From an uncultured Roseobacter sp. (GTDB lineage: Bacteria; Pseudomonadota; Alphaproteobacteria; Rhodobacterales; Rhodobacteraceae): 64,000 bases of DNA. The DNA is taken from assembly GCF_947496515.1 (NCBI RefSeq), contig NZ_CANMDB010000003.1, forward strand, positions 1 to 64,000, read 5' to 3'. Each line of letters opens with the position of its first letter. Positions within the stretch are counted from its first letter, which is position 1. Below are positions 53,279 through 61,782 of this stretch, piece by piece. A model generated the notes under the pieces. The model was not told where the DNA came from, searched no databases, and saw nothing but the letters and a program-made list of their open reading frames with translations. The translations under genes were made by a program, and so were the position numbers.

Positions 53279-53330
53279 TCCGTCAGCATGCCGCGACACA
53301 ATAAGCCGCTGCTCCATCCATGCTGACGGA
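53279..53330. repeat. 12-bp perfect inverted repeat
   Basis: TCCGTCAGCATG (53279-53290) and CATGCTGACGGA (53319-53330) are exact reverse complements separated by 28 bases. It has no T run, so it is not an obvious terminator; the function is unknown. Confidence 0.55.
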
Positions 53331-53408
53331 GGAAATCGCGTCTCTCATACCGGATCCGGCGCGGTGATCTATTCCGCCTCCAACCAATCCCGGCAGTAGA
53401 AATGCAAC

Positions 53409-53451
53409 ACGAGGGATGCAGCCGGCAGGATCTTCCGCCTGTATCCCTCGT
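53409..53451 (-). terminator. long hairpin just after the beta-helix gene
   Basis: ACGAGGGATGCAG (53409-53421) pairs with CTGTATCCCTCGT (53439-53451): 13 pairs with one G-U, plus three further inner pairs. It starts 13 bases beyond the stop of the minus-strand beta-helix gene. The T run beyond it (GTTGCATTTCT) is modest, so termination is likely but not certain. Confidence 0.6.
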
Positions 53452-53464
53452 TATACGCGGTGGC

Positions 53465-55951
53465 TCAAACCGCTCCCGGGTCGTAGGCTCCTTTGGACGC
53501 CGTCCCCAAAGGACGAACCCGGCTTCGGACATCATCATAGGGGACTGTACCCGAGGCCGACTCGTAGGCGTTCGATCCCGGAGCTGGTTCAAAAGACGCG
53601 GTCACCTCCGCCGGCGTCGCCCAGGAGGTATCCGGGTTTTGTGCGGCAACCGTCGGGGTGGTCGCATCCCAGAAGTACTGCCCCGCATAAAGCGGAGTCC
53701 AACGTGGTGCATCGCTCAGTGGCTCTGCCCCCCGATCCGTCAGGGTAAAGTTCGGCGCATAGGTCAGCAGGTTCTCGATGGAGATGTTCTTCATCGGGAA
53801 TGCGGGATCATTGGCGGATAAAACCAGTTCCTGGGTGTTCTGGCCGGAATCCAGCCTGAAATCGACGACGGAGACGAAAGAGATGTGAACCGGATTGTTC
53901 TCATTGTCGTTCTGGCCGGGGATCGGGCTGGCGTTCGAAAAACCAAAATGGGTCCGGACGCCCCCCTCGTTGACTTCGAAAGCGTTGCTGCTCGTCGCCA
54001 CCACACCGTTGCGCACCGTGACGCCCCCCAAACCGATCGACATCGCGCTCGCCGGCTGCATGGAGGTAATGTGAAAGAACTTGTCCCACACCAGATCCTG
54101 AGGATGCCCGGTCGTCTCGCCTCCGCCGCGGGTCGTGGAATTGATCGAGATCGAGCCACCCTCGGTCAGGACTTCGGAGCCGTAGGTAATCTCCGGTCGA
54201 TCGGTGGCGCCGTTGCCAAAGAGGCGGACGGTGTTCTGCGGAAAGCCGGTCCCGCCCCAGGAACAACACGAGAAGAACGCGCATTTCGAAAAACCACGTG
54301 CACCATCCGGGCGCGAAGACCGGTAAGGTCCATGATCGACAAAGAAGCCGACGGTCGCATTGTCGCTCCCGGGGTCCTTGCCGATGGACCGCCAGGACAG
54401 CGGGTTGGTGTACGTGTAGCAGCCCGCCAGGGCATGCTCGCCGACATCGCTGCCAAACCAGCCAAAGTTGTGATAATCCGTGCTATACACATCAGCGTAG
54501 GCTGCCTTGCCCGGCGGCAAGGGCAGTTTGGCGTTTTCGCGCCACCCGATGATGTCGCACTCCGCGATCGAGTTATAGCCCACCAGATCCATGTTGAATC
54601 CATGGGGCGGGAAATCGGTGACGGAGAACGGATCTGCAGGCTTGTAGGGACCAATGAGGTTGAGACCAAAGGTAGCAAAGGAGGCGGCACGGCTCGTCAG
54701 CGCCCGGTTCATCGTCGCGCGTGCCCCGGCAGACGGCCCCACCCCGGTCGCGTTATAGGGCATGAAGACGCACCGCTCTGTCAGATAATCCTGCAAGAAC
54801 AGATCGGTGAAAACACCCGGGCCATGCAGGTCGTTGGTGTCCAGAAGGACCAGCCCCTCCCCACCCTGCGGCAGGGCGGCTTCCAGTTCCGCCAGTGTGG
54901 CGTAAACATTGGCGCCGGGGGCACCCGGTACGGGCGTCAGGGCTGCAGACGCTGCATAAATATCCGCATCCGCAAAATCGGAGACGGGCGGGATCACCGT
55001 GAGATCGAGGGATCCGGTGGCCGTATTACCCGCACCGTCGATGACCTCGCAGTGCACCGTGACAGAGCCTGTCGTCCGGGGCGCAAAGGCCCAGACCTGC
55101 GCGTACCCTTCGGCGCGGTTGTTGGCACCCTCGCCGAAACAGCTCTCAAAATAGTCCGGCAAGGCAGCATAGGCGCCCTGTTCGCCCGCGGCTGGCACAA
55201 AGAAACGAAACCGCAGATCGTGAGTGGGTCGCTCCGCTTCGAAGCCGAAGGGAAGCGCCGTCAGGATCACGGCCTCACCCTGCAGACAGGTGGTCTTGGA
55301 GGCGGTGATCTGGACATGCGGCGTGCCAGCCTCCGGCAGAACATCACGCGGCAATGACCATTCGCTGCGCAGCGTTTCGCGGTTGGCATCAATATGCGTG
55401 CAGTGGATCGAACTGCCCTGATTGCCGGGGTTACCGGCCACGATGGTCGCGGTTTCATCCTCAAAGCTGCCGGAAATATTCTCCAGCGTGAGGTAGTCGG
55501 AACCGGCGTTGATACCGGTGACCGTGCGGACAGTAGCGCTCGCACCGGTGGTGGGTTGGACCACCTGATCGCCCGCCGCAGGGGTGTAGGTTGGGTTGCT
55601 TGTAGAGGACCAGGAAATCTGGTTCAGGCGCTGCCAGACAGTGCGCAACTGCACACGCTGAGGCGTCGTTGGGCTGTCGGCGCGAAAGCGCCGCACATAG
55701 TTCAGGGCTGGCCCCCCCAGAACGCGCCGGATCGTTGTGGCGCCGTTCCTCTCTGACAAGGCCAACTCATAGTAGACGACTTTGTAGCCATCAAGCGGTT
55801 GGGGTGGCGCGCTTACATCGAGACGTAGAATATCACCGTTTGCGGATCCATCATCGGCAACGGACCAGTCGCTTGGTCCGGCGATGGCGGTCCCGGCATT
55901 CGGTGGCGGCATATGACCGCCCGCAAAAGGTTTGCAACGAAACGTAGCCAT
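53465..55951 (-). CDS. large beta-helix protein without signal peptide
   Basis: An 828-residue protein. Residues ~1-125 look like a fibronectin-type module (YKVVYYELALSERNG). Residues ~125-190 are a small beta module (YTPAAGDQVVQPTTGASATV). Residues ~210-325 form an Ig/PKD-like domain (ITASKTTCLQGEAVILTALP). From ~340 to ~770 there is a repetitive Gly/Asn/Asp beta pattern that fits a right-handed beta-helix (LVLLDTNDLHGPGVF, MDLVGYNSIAECDI, MSIGLGGVTVRNGVVAT). ATG 55951, with AAAGGA about eight bases upstream; no export signal there. It could be a phage-like or particle tail-spike, or be secreted by a signal-less route. Overall plan resembles the Tat-exported protein at 32269-34518. Confidence 0.72.
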   Translation of the reverse strand: MATFRCKPFAGGHMPPPNAGTAIAGPSDWSVADDGSANGDILRLDVSAPPQPLDGYKVVYYELALSERNGATTIRRVLGGPALNYVRRFRADSPTTPQRVQLRTVWQRLNQISWSSTSNPTYTPAAGDQVVQPTTGASATVRTVTGINAGSDYLTLENISGSFEDETATIVAGNPGNQGSSIHCTHIDANRETLRSEWSLPRDVLPEAGTPHVQITASKTTCLQGEAVILTALPFGFEAERPTHDLRFRFFVPAAGEQGAYAALPDYFESCFGEGANNRAEGYAQVWAFAPRTTGSVTVHCEVIDGAGNTATGSLDLTVIPPVSDFADADIYAASAALTPVPGAPGANVYATLAELEAALPQGGEGLVLLDTNDLHGPGVFTDLFLQDYLTERCVFMPYNATGVGPSAGARATMNRALTSRAASFATFGLNLIGPYKPADPFSVTDFPPHGFNMDLVGYNSIAECDIIGWRENAKLPLPPGKAAYADVYSTDYHNFGWFGSDVGEHALAGCYTYTNPLSWRSIGKDPGSDNATVGFFVDHGPYRSSRPDGARGFSKCAFFSCCSWGGTGFPQNTVRLFGNGATDRPEITYGSEVLTEGGSISINSTTRGGGETTGHPQDLVWDKFFHITSMQPASAMSIGLGGVTVRNGVVATSSNAFEVNEGGVRTHFGFSNASPIPGQNDNENNPVHISFVSVVDFRLDSGQNTQELVLSANDPAFPMKNISIENLLTYAPNFTLTDRGAEPLSDAPRWTPLYAGQYFWDATTPTVAAQNPDTSWATPAEVTASFEPAPGSNAYESASGTVPYDDVRSRVRPLGTASKGAYDPGAV

Positions 55952-56459
55952 AAGAGATTTCCTTTTGCAGTCAGAGATTGGGCGGTGCGAACCGGCACTA
56001 TCTGCTGCAAATGCCAATTCTCTCTTACACGACAGTGCGCACCCCGGGATGCCTGTTTTGTCAGGGTGAGGCTCTCGCAGGATATGGCGCGTTCGCGTGC
56101 AACACGGGCGGAGAGGCGCGGTCCAAAACTCACGGTATAGAAAGGCCAGTTACCGCCCGAGTGACCCGCCCATTCCGCTTCGACAGGTAAAAGTCGCGTC
56201 GCATGCCTGGGCCAAAGCTCTTACATTCGGCGCGGTACTCGGTTGTGCAGAGCGACACCCGCGCCACTCTGCCATCACTCTGGTTGCACGCCGTTAATAT
56301 AGAGATCCGCAGACACCTTGAACCGCGTCGCCGCCCCCAGCCCTTTTGGGGAGACGACACGTCGGGGCCAACTGACGTCCTGATCAGCGAAGCCCAACAT
56401 ACCAAAGCCTGTCGAAGCGATGAGGCCAGACCGACAGGACAAAAGACGAGGCTGAACTC
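55952..56459. other. intergenic stretch with a doubtful short frame
   Basis: About 508 bases between two minus-strand genes, presumably holding the promoter of the beta-helix gene. A 41-codon minus-strand frame from ATG near 56403 to 56278 (start MLGFADQDVSWP, end SADLYINGVQ) reads smoothly but has no good ribosome site and no family. I do not call it a gene. Confidence 0.4.
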
Positions 56460-57629
56460 TCACCCAGAGAGCGACACGTCCCCAACCGCCACCAGCGCGC
56501 GCGCCTGACCGACGGTGAGGCAGCTGCGGGCCGGCTTGGGGTCGGGGCCAGCGATCCGCATGATCTCCAACTGATCGGCAATACTGCGCCCCGCCAGAAA
56601 CATACGACCGGGCAAAAGGCTCTCCGTTTTCGCCCCCTCGGCCCGAATGACATGGTGCTGTGACAGGAGTACGTGATGGTAGGTGACCTGACGGCGGCCC
56701 CACATCACACGTACACTAGGCAGGTCGGTTATCCCCCGCGCGGGTACCAACAAACCTGCCAAAAGCAGTCGGTGCTGAGGCGACACCTGCAAAGATCTGG
56801 TCGGTGCACCGGGGCCGAGGCTGCCGGGTTTGAATTCTATCGGGTATTGGCCAGTGGCGCGCAGGTCATCGGCATTCAGATGTTGCATCCCGATCCATCG
56901 GACTGGCTGTGGCCCCGCATCCTCGGTCAGCACCTTATCGCCGATCCGCAGCGCCTCCACTGCAACAGGGCCGCGTGGCGTGTCGATGCGGCAACCGCTG
57001 GCGAAACAGGGGATTGACGCCGCTTCGCTGCGGTAGGTACCAGTCGGCTCGTGATACCTGTAGGAGACACCCGATGTCGGATCTTCGCTGACGGCACTGC
57101 CATCGACCGTGCCCACGTTGTTGGTACCGGGAAAGCCCGGCAGGTTTTGAATTGCCGGCGGATCCGATGACATGTTGAAGACGATGTAGTCGCCCGTGGC
57201 GGGGTTAACGAGCGCAATGGCCTCATCATGGGAGCCGACGTTACCTTCGCTCAGCAAGTTGGTGCTCACACCGCCCGAGCCGGACTCAACCCCCCCTTCG
57301 GAGGCTTCCTGCGCCCAAGGGGGTACGGGACCGCTGATTTCATTGATGATGTGCAGGGTTTGCCCAGTCTTCAAAACGGTGCCGGGTGGAAACGTGTGGT
57401 ACAACCCGTCCTGAGCGGTATCGGGCGCGCCATATCCTGTCGAATCCGACCAGATCTGCCAGCCGGAGACATCCAGCGGCGCACCGCTGTCGTTGGTGAT
57501 GGAGACAAACTCATCCTCTTGGGTGGCGGTGCCATCACCATCGGTATCAAGGGTTTGCTCAGAGCTGGATTGCGGGTTGTTATCTGCGTAGATCTGATCG
57601 AACCGGACGCCCTGCAGGTTGGCTGTCAT
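56460..57629 (-). CDS. lamin-tail-like domain plus Hint (hedgehog/intein) domain protein
   Basis: A 389-residue protein. Residues ~5-155 resemble an LTD-type beta sandwich (EDEFVSITNDSGAPLDVSGW, then YHTFPPGTVLKTGQTLHI). From Cys208 a Hint domain begins: CFASGCRIDTPRGPVAVEAL, then IGDKVLTEDAGPQPVRWIG, with the block-F-like VSPQHRLLL His. Hint domains can cleave the chain before the Cys by an N-S acyl shift. Such proteins are common in Rhodobacterales and usually lack a Sec signal, as here; type I secretion is likely. ATG 57629 with AAGGAG upstream. Confidence 0.85.
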   Translation of the reverse strand: MTANLQGVRFDQIYADNNPQSSSEQTLDTDGDGTATQEDEFVSITNDSGAPLDVSGWQIWSDSTGYGAPDTAQDGLYHTFPPGTVLKTGQTLHIINEISGPVPPWAQEASEGGVESGSGGVSTNLLSEGNVGSHDEAIALVNPATGDYIVFNMSSDPPAIQNLPGFPGTNNVGTVDGSAVSEDPTSGVSYRYHEPTGTYRSEAASIPCFASGCRIDTPRGPVAVEALRIGDKVLTEDAGPQPVRWIGMQHLNADDLRATGQYPIEFKPGSLGPGAPTRSLQVSPQHRLLLAGLLVPARGITDLPSVRVMWGRRQVTYHHVLLSQHHVIRAEGAKTESLLPGRMFLAGRSIADQLEIMRIAGPDPKPARSCLTVGQARALVAVGDVSLSG

Positions 57630-57866
57630 ACCACGCTCCTTCACCACCGCGTGGTCGTACCAGTATAAGCTTTAGGGAGTGCTAACGCCCGGCCGACTGG
57701 TCTATCCGGAGTTTCGGCTTTGCAAAGCCATGCCGGTCGGTTACAGACCGCGGCAGACATGCGCGTGCAGCCCGCTTTGGCTAGAATCACCTGACGTGGT
57801 CCGTTTCACCGGATCGGGTTTCACGCGTACAACGATATATGAGACCCCGAGAAAGGTGACGCACCC

Positions 57867-58130
57867 ATGGCAAATTCGCCGCAAGCTAAAAAACGCGCTC
57901 GTCAGAACGAGACGCGGTTCCAGATCAACAAAGCGCGCCGGTCGCGCATTCGGACCTTCCTGCGCCGGGTAGAAGAGGCCATTGCCTCCGGCGACAAAGA
58001 CGCCGCAACCGCAGCGCTGCGCGCCGCCCAACCCGAACTGATGCGGGGGGTCACCAAGGGGGTGTTTCATAAAAACACCGCTTCGCGAAAAATTTCGCGA
58101 CTCTCCTCGCGGGTAAAGTCGTTGGGATAA
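57867..58130 (+). CDS. rpsT: 30S ribosomal protein S20
   Basis: An 87-residue, very basic helical protein binding 16S rRNA early in 30S assembly. The start [19 protein letters not shown] and the core [15 protein letters not shown] with [20 protein letters not shown] are diagnostic. ATG 57867 has GAAAGGTG upstream. It is followed by a strong terminator and then dnaA, the usual order in Rhodobacteraceae. Confidence 0.98.
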   Translation: MANSPQAKKRARQNETRFQINKARRSRIRTFLRRVEEAIASGDKDAATAALRAAQPELMRGVTKGVFHKNTASRKISRLSSRVKSLG

Positions 58131-58173
58131 ACAACCCTGACGTGTTGCTAGAGACACACTTGGAGTGACGATG

Positions 58174-58200
58174 AAAAGCGCCGTTTATCGGCGCTTTTTT
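58174..58200 (+). terminator. rpsT intrinsic terminator
   Basis: AAAGCGCCG (58175-58183) pairs with CGGCGCTTT (58189-58197) around a five-base loop and runs into six T residues. It lies 44 bases after the rpsT stop. Confidence 0.9.
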
Positions 58201-58678
58201 GCGTTTTTTGAGACTCTTTCTGCCTGTTCGGAGATTCTTTTTTGAAAATCCTGAGTCAAGAATGAAGATCAGTTGCCGTCTCGCGAGCGAACTTGCTACC
58301 TAGGTCCTGCGATTCATGTCGCCATGGGGGGACAGGCTCTGATTGCTCATCTCGGACCGCTGCGGAACGGGATGACACAGGGGATGGATGCTGCGGAACT
58401 CCGTAGCATGTAGGTCTGCAAAAGCTGCTACGCCAGTGTTTTGCCCTGTCGAAAAAAATGCGGACGGTGTTATCCGACCAAAGGCTGTCGTCAGTTTTAG
58501 AACGTCAGCCAACGGGAGGGGATTGCCAAATTTATAGATGCCTGCTGGGTATTAACCTGTTCTTATCCAAGAATGGGCCAGGAAAGGCATGTCCGCCGAC
58601 GGCAAAGAAGGATGCAATACCCGGATCGGAAATCCGCGGTGTCGCACGGGAAAAACGCGAAAGGGACATGTGTCTACT
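58201..58678 (+). promoter_or_regulatory. dnaA upstream control region with GANTC cluster
   Basis: About 480 bases between the rpsT terminator and dnaA, with no supportable gene. Four GANTC sites lie at 58212, 58233, 58253 and 58311. In related bacteria GANTC is methylated by CcrM and its methylation state affects dnaA transcription. Two weak DnaA-box-like sequences, TTATCCGAC (58470-58478) and TTATCCAAG (58563-58571), match the consensus only partly. No clear origin of replication can be assigned. Confidence 0.55.
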
Positions 58679-60055
58679 ATGACCAAGGAAAAATGGGGGC
58701 AGCTGAGGCAGCGGTTGCTCAAGACAGTCGGGCAGAACAACTACACCAATTGGATTGAACCGATTGAATTTCGGGCGGCGGATGACGGGATAGCCACGCT
58801 TGAGGTGCCGACAAATTTTCTGGGCAATTACGTCAATCAGAACTTTGCTGAGCTGATTTTGCATGAGTTGAAGGCGGAGGATCCGTCCTTGCGCCGTCTG
58901 CGCTTTGCCGTGCCTGTTCCGGCCGGAACAGAGCCCGTGCAAGAGACCGTCGCGCCCCCCCAGGTGACGCAAAAACCAGCCAACGCGCGAAGCGGCTCCG
59001 GCAAGGGTGGTGGTTTGGGCACAGCACCGCTCGACAAACGGTTCACGTTCGACACCTTTGTCGTCGGCAAGCCCAACGAGCTTGCTCATGCGGCAGCGCG
59101 CCGGGTGGCCGAAGGGGGTCCTGTCACCTTCAACCCCCTATTTCTGTACGGCGGCGTGGGTCTCGGCAAGACGCACCTGATGCACGCCATCGCCCATGAG
59201 CTGCGCGCCCGACGGCCGGAGATGAACGTGCTGTATCTGTCGGCAGAGCAGTTCATGTACCGCTTCGTACAGGCGCTGCGCGACCGCAAGATGATGGATT
59301 TCAAGGAGATTTTCCGCTCCGTCGATGTGCTGATGGTGGATGATGTGCAATTCATCGCCGGCAAGGACAGCACGCAGGAGGAGTTCTTTCACACCTTCAA
59401 TGCGCTGGTCGATCAGAACAAGCAGATCATCATCTCCGCGGACCGGGCCCCGGGTGAGATCAAGGATCTCGAAGATCGTGTCAAATCCCGCCTGCAATGT
59501 GGCCTGGTCGTGGATTTGCACCCGACGGACTATGAATTGCGGCTGGGTATCCTGCAGAGCAAGGTTGAGCAGCAACGGCGCAACTACCCGGGGCTGCAGG
59601 TCGATGACGGCGTGCTGGAATTTCTGGCGCACCGTATCTCGACCAATGTCCGCGTGCTCGAAGGCGCTCTGACACGGCTCTTTGCCTTTGCCTCGCTGGT
59701 TGGGCGTGAGATCAACATGGAGCTGACGCAGGATTGCCTGTCAGACGTGCTGCGCGCGAGCGAGCGCAAGATCACGGTGGAGGAGATCCAACGCAAGGTG
59801 TCGGATCACTACAACATCCGGCTCAGCGACATGATCGGGCCGAAGCGGCTACGGTCCTACGCGCGGCCACGGCAGGTGGCGATGTATCTTTGCAAGAAGA
59901 TGACCAGCCGATCCCTGCCCGAGATTGGGCGTCGTTTCGGCGGACGGGATCACACCACGGTGATGCATGGGGTCAAGCGGATCGAGGAGCTAAAGGTCCA
60001 GGACGGTCAAATCGCCGAAGATCTGGAATTGCTTCGCCGCGCATTGGAAGAGTAG
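58679..60055 (+). CDS. dnaA: chromosomal replication initiator DnaA
   Basis: A 458-residue AAA+ protein that binds DnaA boxes, melts the origin and loads helicase; it also acts as a transcription factor. Domain I (MTKEKWGQLRQRLLKTVGQN, then NYTNWIEP) starts at once, followed by a short linker (~90-118). Domain III has Walker A GGVGLGKT at 158-165 and Walker B with Asp221-Asp222 in LMVDDVQFIAG. Domain IV carries the DNA-binding signature GGRDHTTVMHGV near 420-431. ATG 58679 fits the family start; GTG 58670, three bases after AAGGGA, is a real alternative adding VST. Frames extending to 58589 have no homology. Confidence 0.98.
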   Translation: MTKEKWGQLRQRLLKTVGQNNYTNWIEPIEFRAADDGIATLEVPTNFLGNYVNQNFAELILHELKAEDPSLRRLRFAVPVPAGTEPVQETVAPPQVTQKPANARSGSGKGGGLGTAPLDKRFTFDTFVVGKPNELAHAAARRVAEGGPVTFNPLFLYGGVGLGKTHLMHAIAHELRARRPEMNVLYLSAEQFMYRFVQALRDRKMMDFKEIFRSVDVLMVDDVQFIAGKDSTQEEFFHTFNALVDQNKQIIISADRAPGEIKDLEDRVKSRLQCGLVVDLHPTDYELRLGILQSKVEQQRRNYPGLQVDDGVLEFLAHRISTNVRVLEGALTRLFAFASLVGREINMELTQDCLSDVLRASERKITVEEIQRKVSDHYNIRLSDMIGPKRLRSYARPRQVAMYLCKKMTSRSLPEIGRRFGGRDHTTVMHGVKRIEELKVQDGQIAEDLELLRRALEE

Positions 60056-60165
60056 GCGCGGCAGCAGCCCGCGGTCCATGGCGTGGTGCTGTAATGCTCC
60101 GGGAACGGTAACCCGCGGTGCTTCATCGCACCGGACAACTTTGAAACAGCGATGGTATTGCTTTT

Positions 60166-60188
60166 GCCCGGCCCTGAAAAGGCCGGGC
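60166..60188 (+). terminator. GC-rich hairpin downstream of dnaA
   Basis: Eight perfect GC pairs around a seven-base loop (CTGAAAA), 110 bases after the dnaA stop. A T run is missing, so it may be a processing or stability element. Confidence 0.45.
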
Positions 60189-60372
60189 ACTTCCATTCAG
60201 CAAAGGAGCGTCCCGGCAAAAGCACGACCGCGATGTGATCCGCCATCTGCCCGGGTCGGACCCCTATCTCGCTGGAAAAGTCCCCCCTGGTCTCCCATCT
60301 GACGCACCAAAAACGAACTCCGAGTCTCAACCGACCGGCCCTGAGCACCACCGCATGCCAAGGGCGCCGCGC

Positions 60373-60394
60373 AAAACGCTTCAAGCGTTTTCTT
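60373..60394 (+). terminator. small hairpin with T-rich end before dnaN
   Basis: AAAACGC and GCGTTTT flank a five-base loop and run into TTTTCTT. This is the more terminator-like of the two hairpins in the gap. Confidence 0.45.
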
Positions 60395-60591
60395 CCGTTG
60401 CACCCGATGATCCGCCGGCGCGACCAAGGGCTGCCCGCGCTTTGATAGGAAGCCACCAGCATGAGGTGCCAAAAATCTGATGCAGCAGGGAAACGGCCCT
60501 GCGAAACACCCGTAAAACGGTTAATAAGGTCTTGTGAAGTCAGCGGAACCGGGTACCTTGCCATTCCCGGCGGATGCGAAGGACAAGGCAC

Positions 60592-61710
60592 ATGAAGATC
60601 AGCATCGAACGCGCGTCTCTGCTCAAGGCGGTGAGCCAGGCTCAATCAGTTGTCGAACGACGCAACACCATTCCGATCCTGGCCAATGTGCTGATCGAGG
60701 CGGAAGGCAGCGATGTAACGTTCCGCGCCACCGATCTCGACATAGAGGTCGTGGATAAGACCCCCGCGCAGGTCGAGCGCGCGGGGGCGACCACGGTCGC
60801 CGCCACCACCCTGCACGAGATCGTGCGCAAGCTGCCCGATGGCGCTTTGGTCAGCCTGACGGCAGATGGTGCCACGGGGCGGCTGACGGTAGAGGCGGGG
60901 CGCTCGAACTTCTCTCTTGCGACACTGCCGCGTGAGGATTTCCCGGTCATGGCGTCGTCGGAGTACGCGTCGAACTTCTCCGCCCCCGCGCCGGTGCTGC
61001 GGCGGCTCTTCGACAAGTCGAAATTTGCCATCTCCACCGAGGAGACGCGGTACTACCTCAACGGGGTCTACATGCATGTGGCCGATGCCGAAGGCGGGCA
61101 GGTTCTGCGCTGCGTGGCCACCGATGGCCACCGGCTGGCCCGGATCGACGCCGATCTGCCCGAGGGCGCGGCGGACATGGCCGGTGTCATCGTGCCGCGC
61201 AAGACGGTGGGAGAGCTGCGCAAGCTGCTGGAGGACGATGATCTGAAAATCGCCGTATCCGTGAGCGAGACCAAAGTGCGCTTTGCCACACCAGAGATCA
61301 CGCTGACTTCCAAGGTGATCGACGGCACCTTTCCCGATTACACGCGCGTCATCCCGCAGAACAACAGCCGCAAGCTCGAAGTCGATGCAGCTGATTTTGC
61401 CAAGGCGGTGGACCGCGTTGCTACGGTCAGCTCCGAACGCTCACGGGCGGTCAAACTGCAACTGGATGAGGACCGGCTCGTGCTCTCGGTCAACGCGCCT
61501 GATTCCGGCGCGGCAGAGGAAGAGCTCGCCGTTGCTTATGGCGACGAACGGCTGGAGATCGGCTTTAACGCGAAATACCTTCTGGAAATCGCCAGCCAGG
61601 TGGATCGCGAGAACGCGGTGTTCCTTTTCAACTCTTCGGGCGATCCAACGCTGATGCGCGAAGGCAATGATCTCTCCGCAGTTTATGTGGTGATGCCGAT
61701 GCGCGTCTGA
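60592..61710 (+). CDS. dnaN: DNA polymerase III sliding clamp (beta subunit)
   Basis: A 372-residue clamp monomer, forming a dimeric ring that tethers the polymerase to DNA. It shows three repeated clamp domains: MKISIERASLLKAVSQAQSV and RRNTIPILANVLIEA in the first, FAISTEETRYYLNGVYMH and ATDGHRLAR in the second, and GFNAKYLLEI with the C-terminal VVMPMRV in the third. ATG 60592 is chosen over an upstream in-frame start at 60574 because AAGGxxAAGG lies before it and the family starts at MKI. Followed by recF 72 bases later. Confidence 0.98.
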   Translation: MKISIERASLLKAVSQAQSVVERRNTIPILANVLIEAEGSDVTFRATDLDIEVVDKTPAQVERAGATTVAATTLHEIVRKLPDGALVSLTADGATGRLTVEAGRSNFSLATLPREDFPVMASSEYASNFSAPAPVLRRLFDKSKFAISTEETRYYLNGVYMHVADAEGGQVLRCVATDGHRLARIDADLPEGAADMAGVIVPRKTVGELRKLLEDDDLKIAVSVSETKVRFATPEITLTSKVIDGTFPDYTRVIPQNNSRKLEVDAADFAKAVDRVATVSSERSRAVKLQLDEDRLVLSVNAPDSGAAEEELAVAYGDERLEIGFNAKYLLEIASQVDRENAVFLFNSSGDPTLMREGNDLSAVYVVMPMRV

Positions 61711-61782
61711 CGCGGCGACGCTGTGCTCAGTGGCCGCCCGACGACGACGGCCGATCGTGTCACCCACAAAAAGGCCTGAGCC

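Larger units (their letters stand above)
52968..53464. other. intergenic stretch with two hairpins
   Basis: About 500 bases between convergent genes. I find no gene: open frames here continue into antisense of the neighbours or lack starts. It holds a 12-bp inverted repeat and a long hairpin next to the beta-helix gene, listed separately. It may be a decayed insertion, but no transposase trace is visible. Confidence 0.45.
60056..60591. other. dnaA-dnaN intergenic region with two hairpins
   Basis: About 536 bases without a supportable gene. Hairpin one: GCCCGGCC (60166-60173) with GGCCGGGC (60181-60188). Hairpin two: AAAACGC (60373-60379) with GCGTTTT (60385-60391), followed by CTT. The first or second may end the dnaA transcript, so dnaN probably has its own promoter. 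I found no good DnaA box here. Confidence 0.5.

Noticed and set aside
53885-55357. 490-codon plus-strand open frame
   Set aside because: Antisense to the 828-residue beta-helix gene; Arg/Gly-rich with no family.
56278-56403. 41-codon minus-strand frame with smooth sequence
   Set aside because: Too short, no ribosome site and no family; kept only as a remark in the intergenic entry.
58470-58571. DnaA boxes forming an origin upstream of dnaA
   Set aside because: Only two partial matches to TTATCCACA were found, too few and too weak to call an origin.
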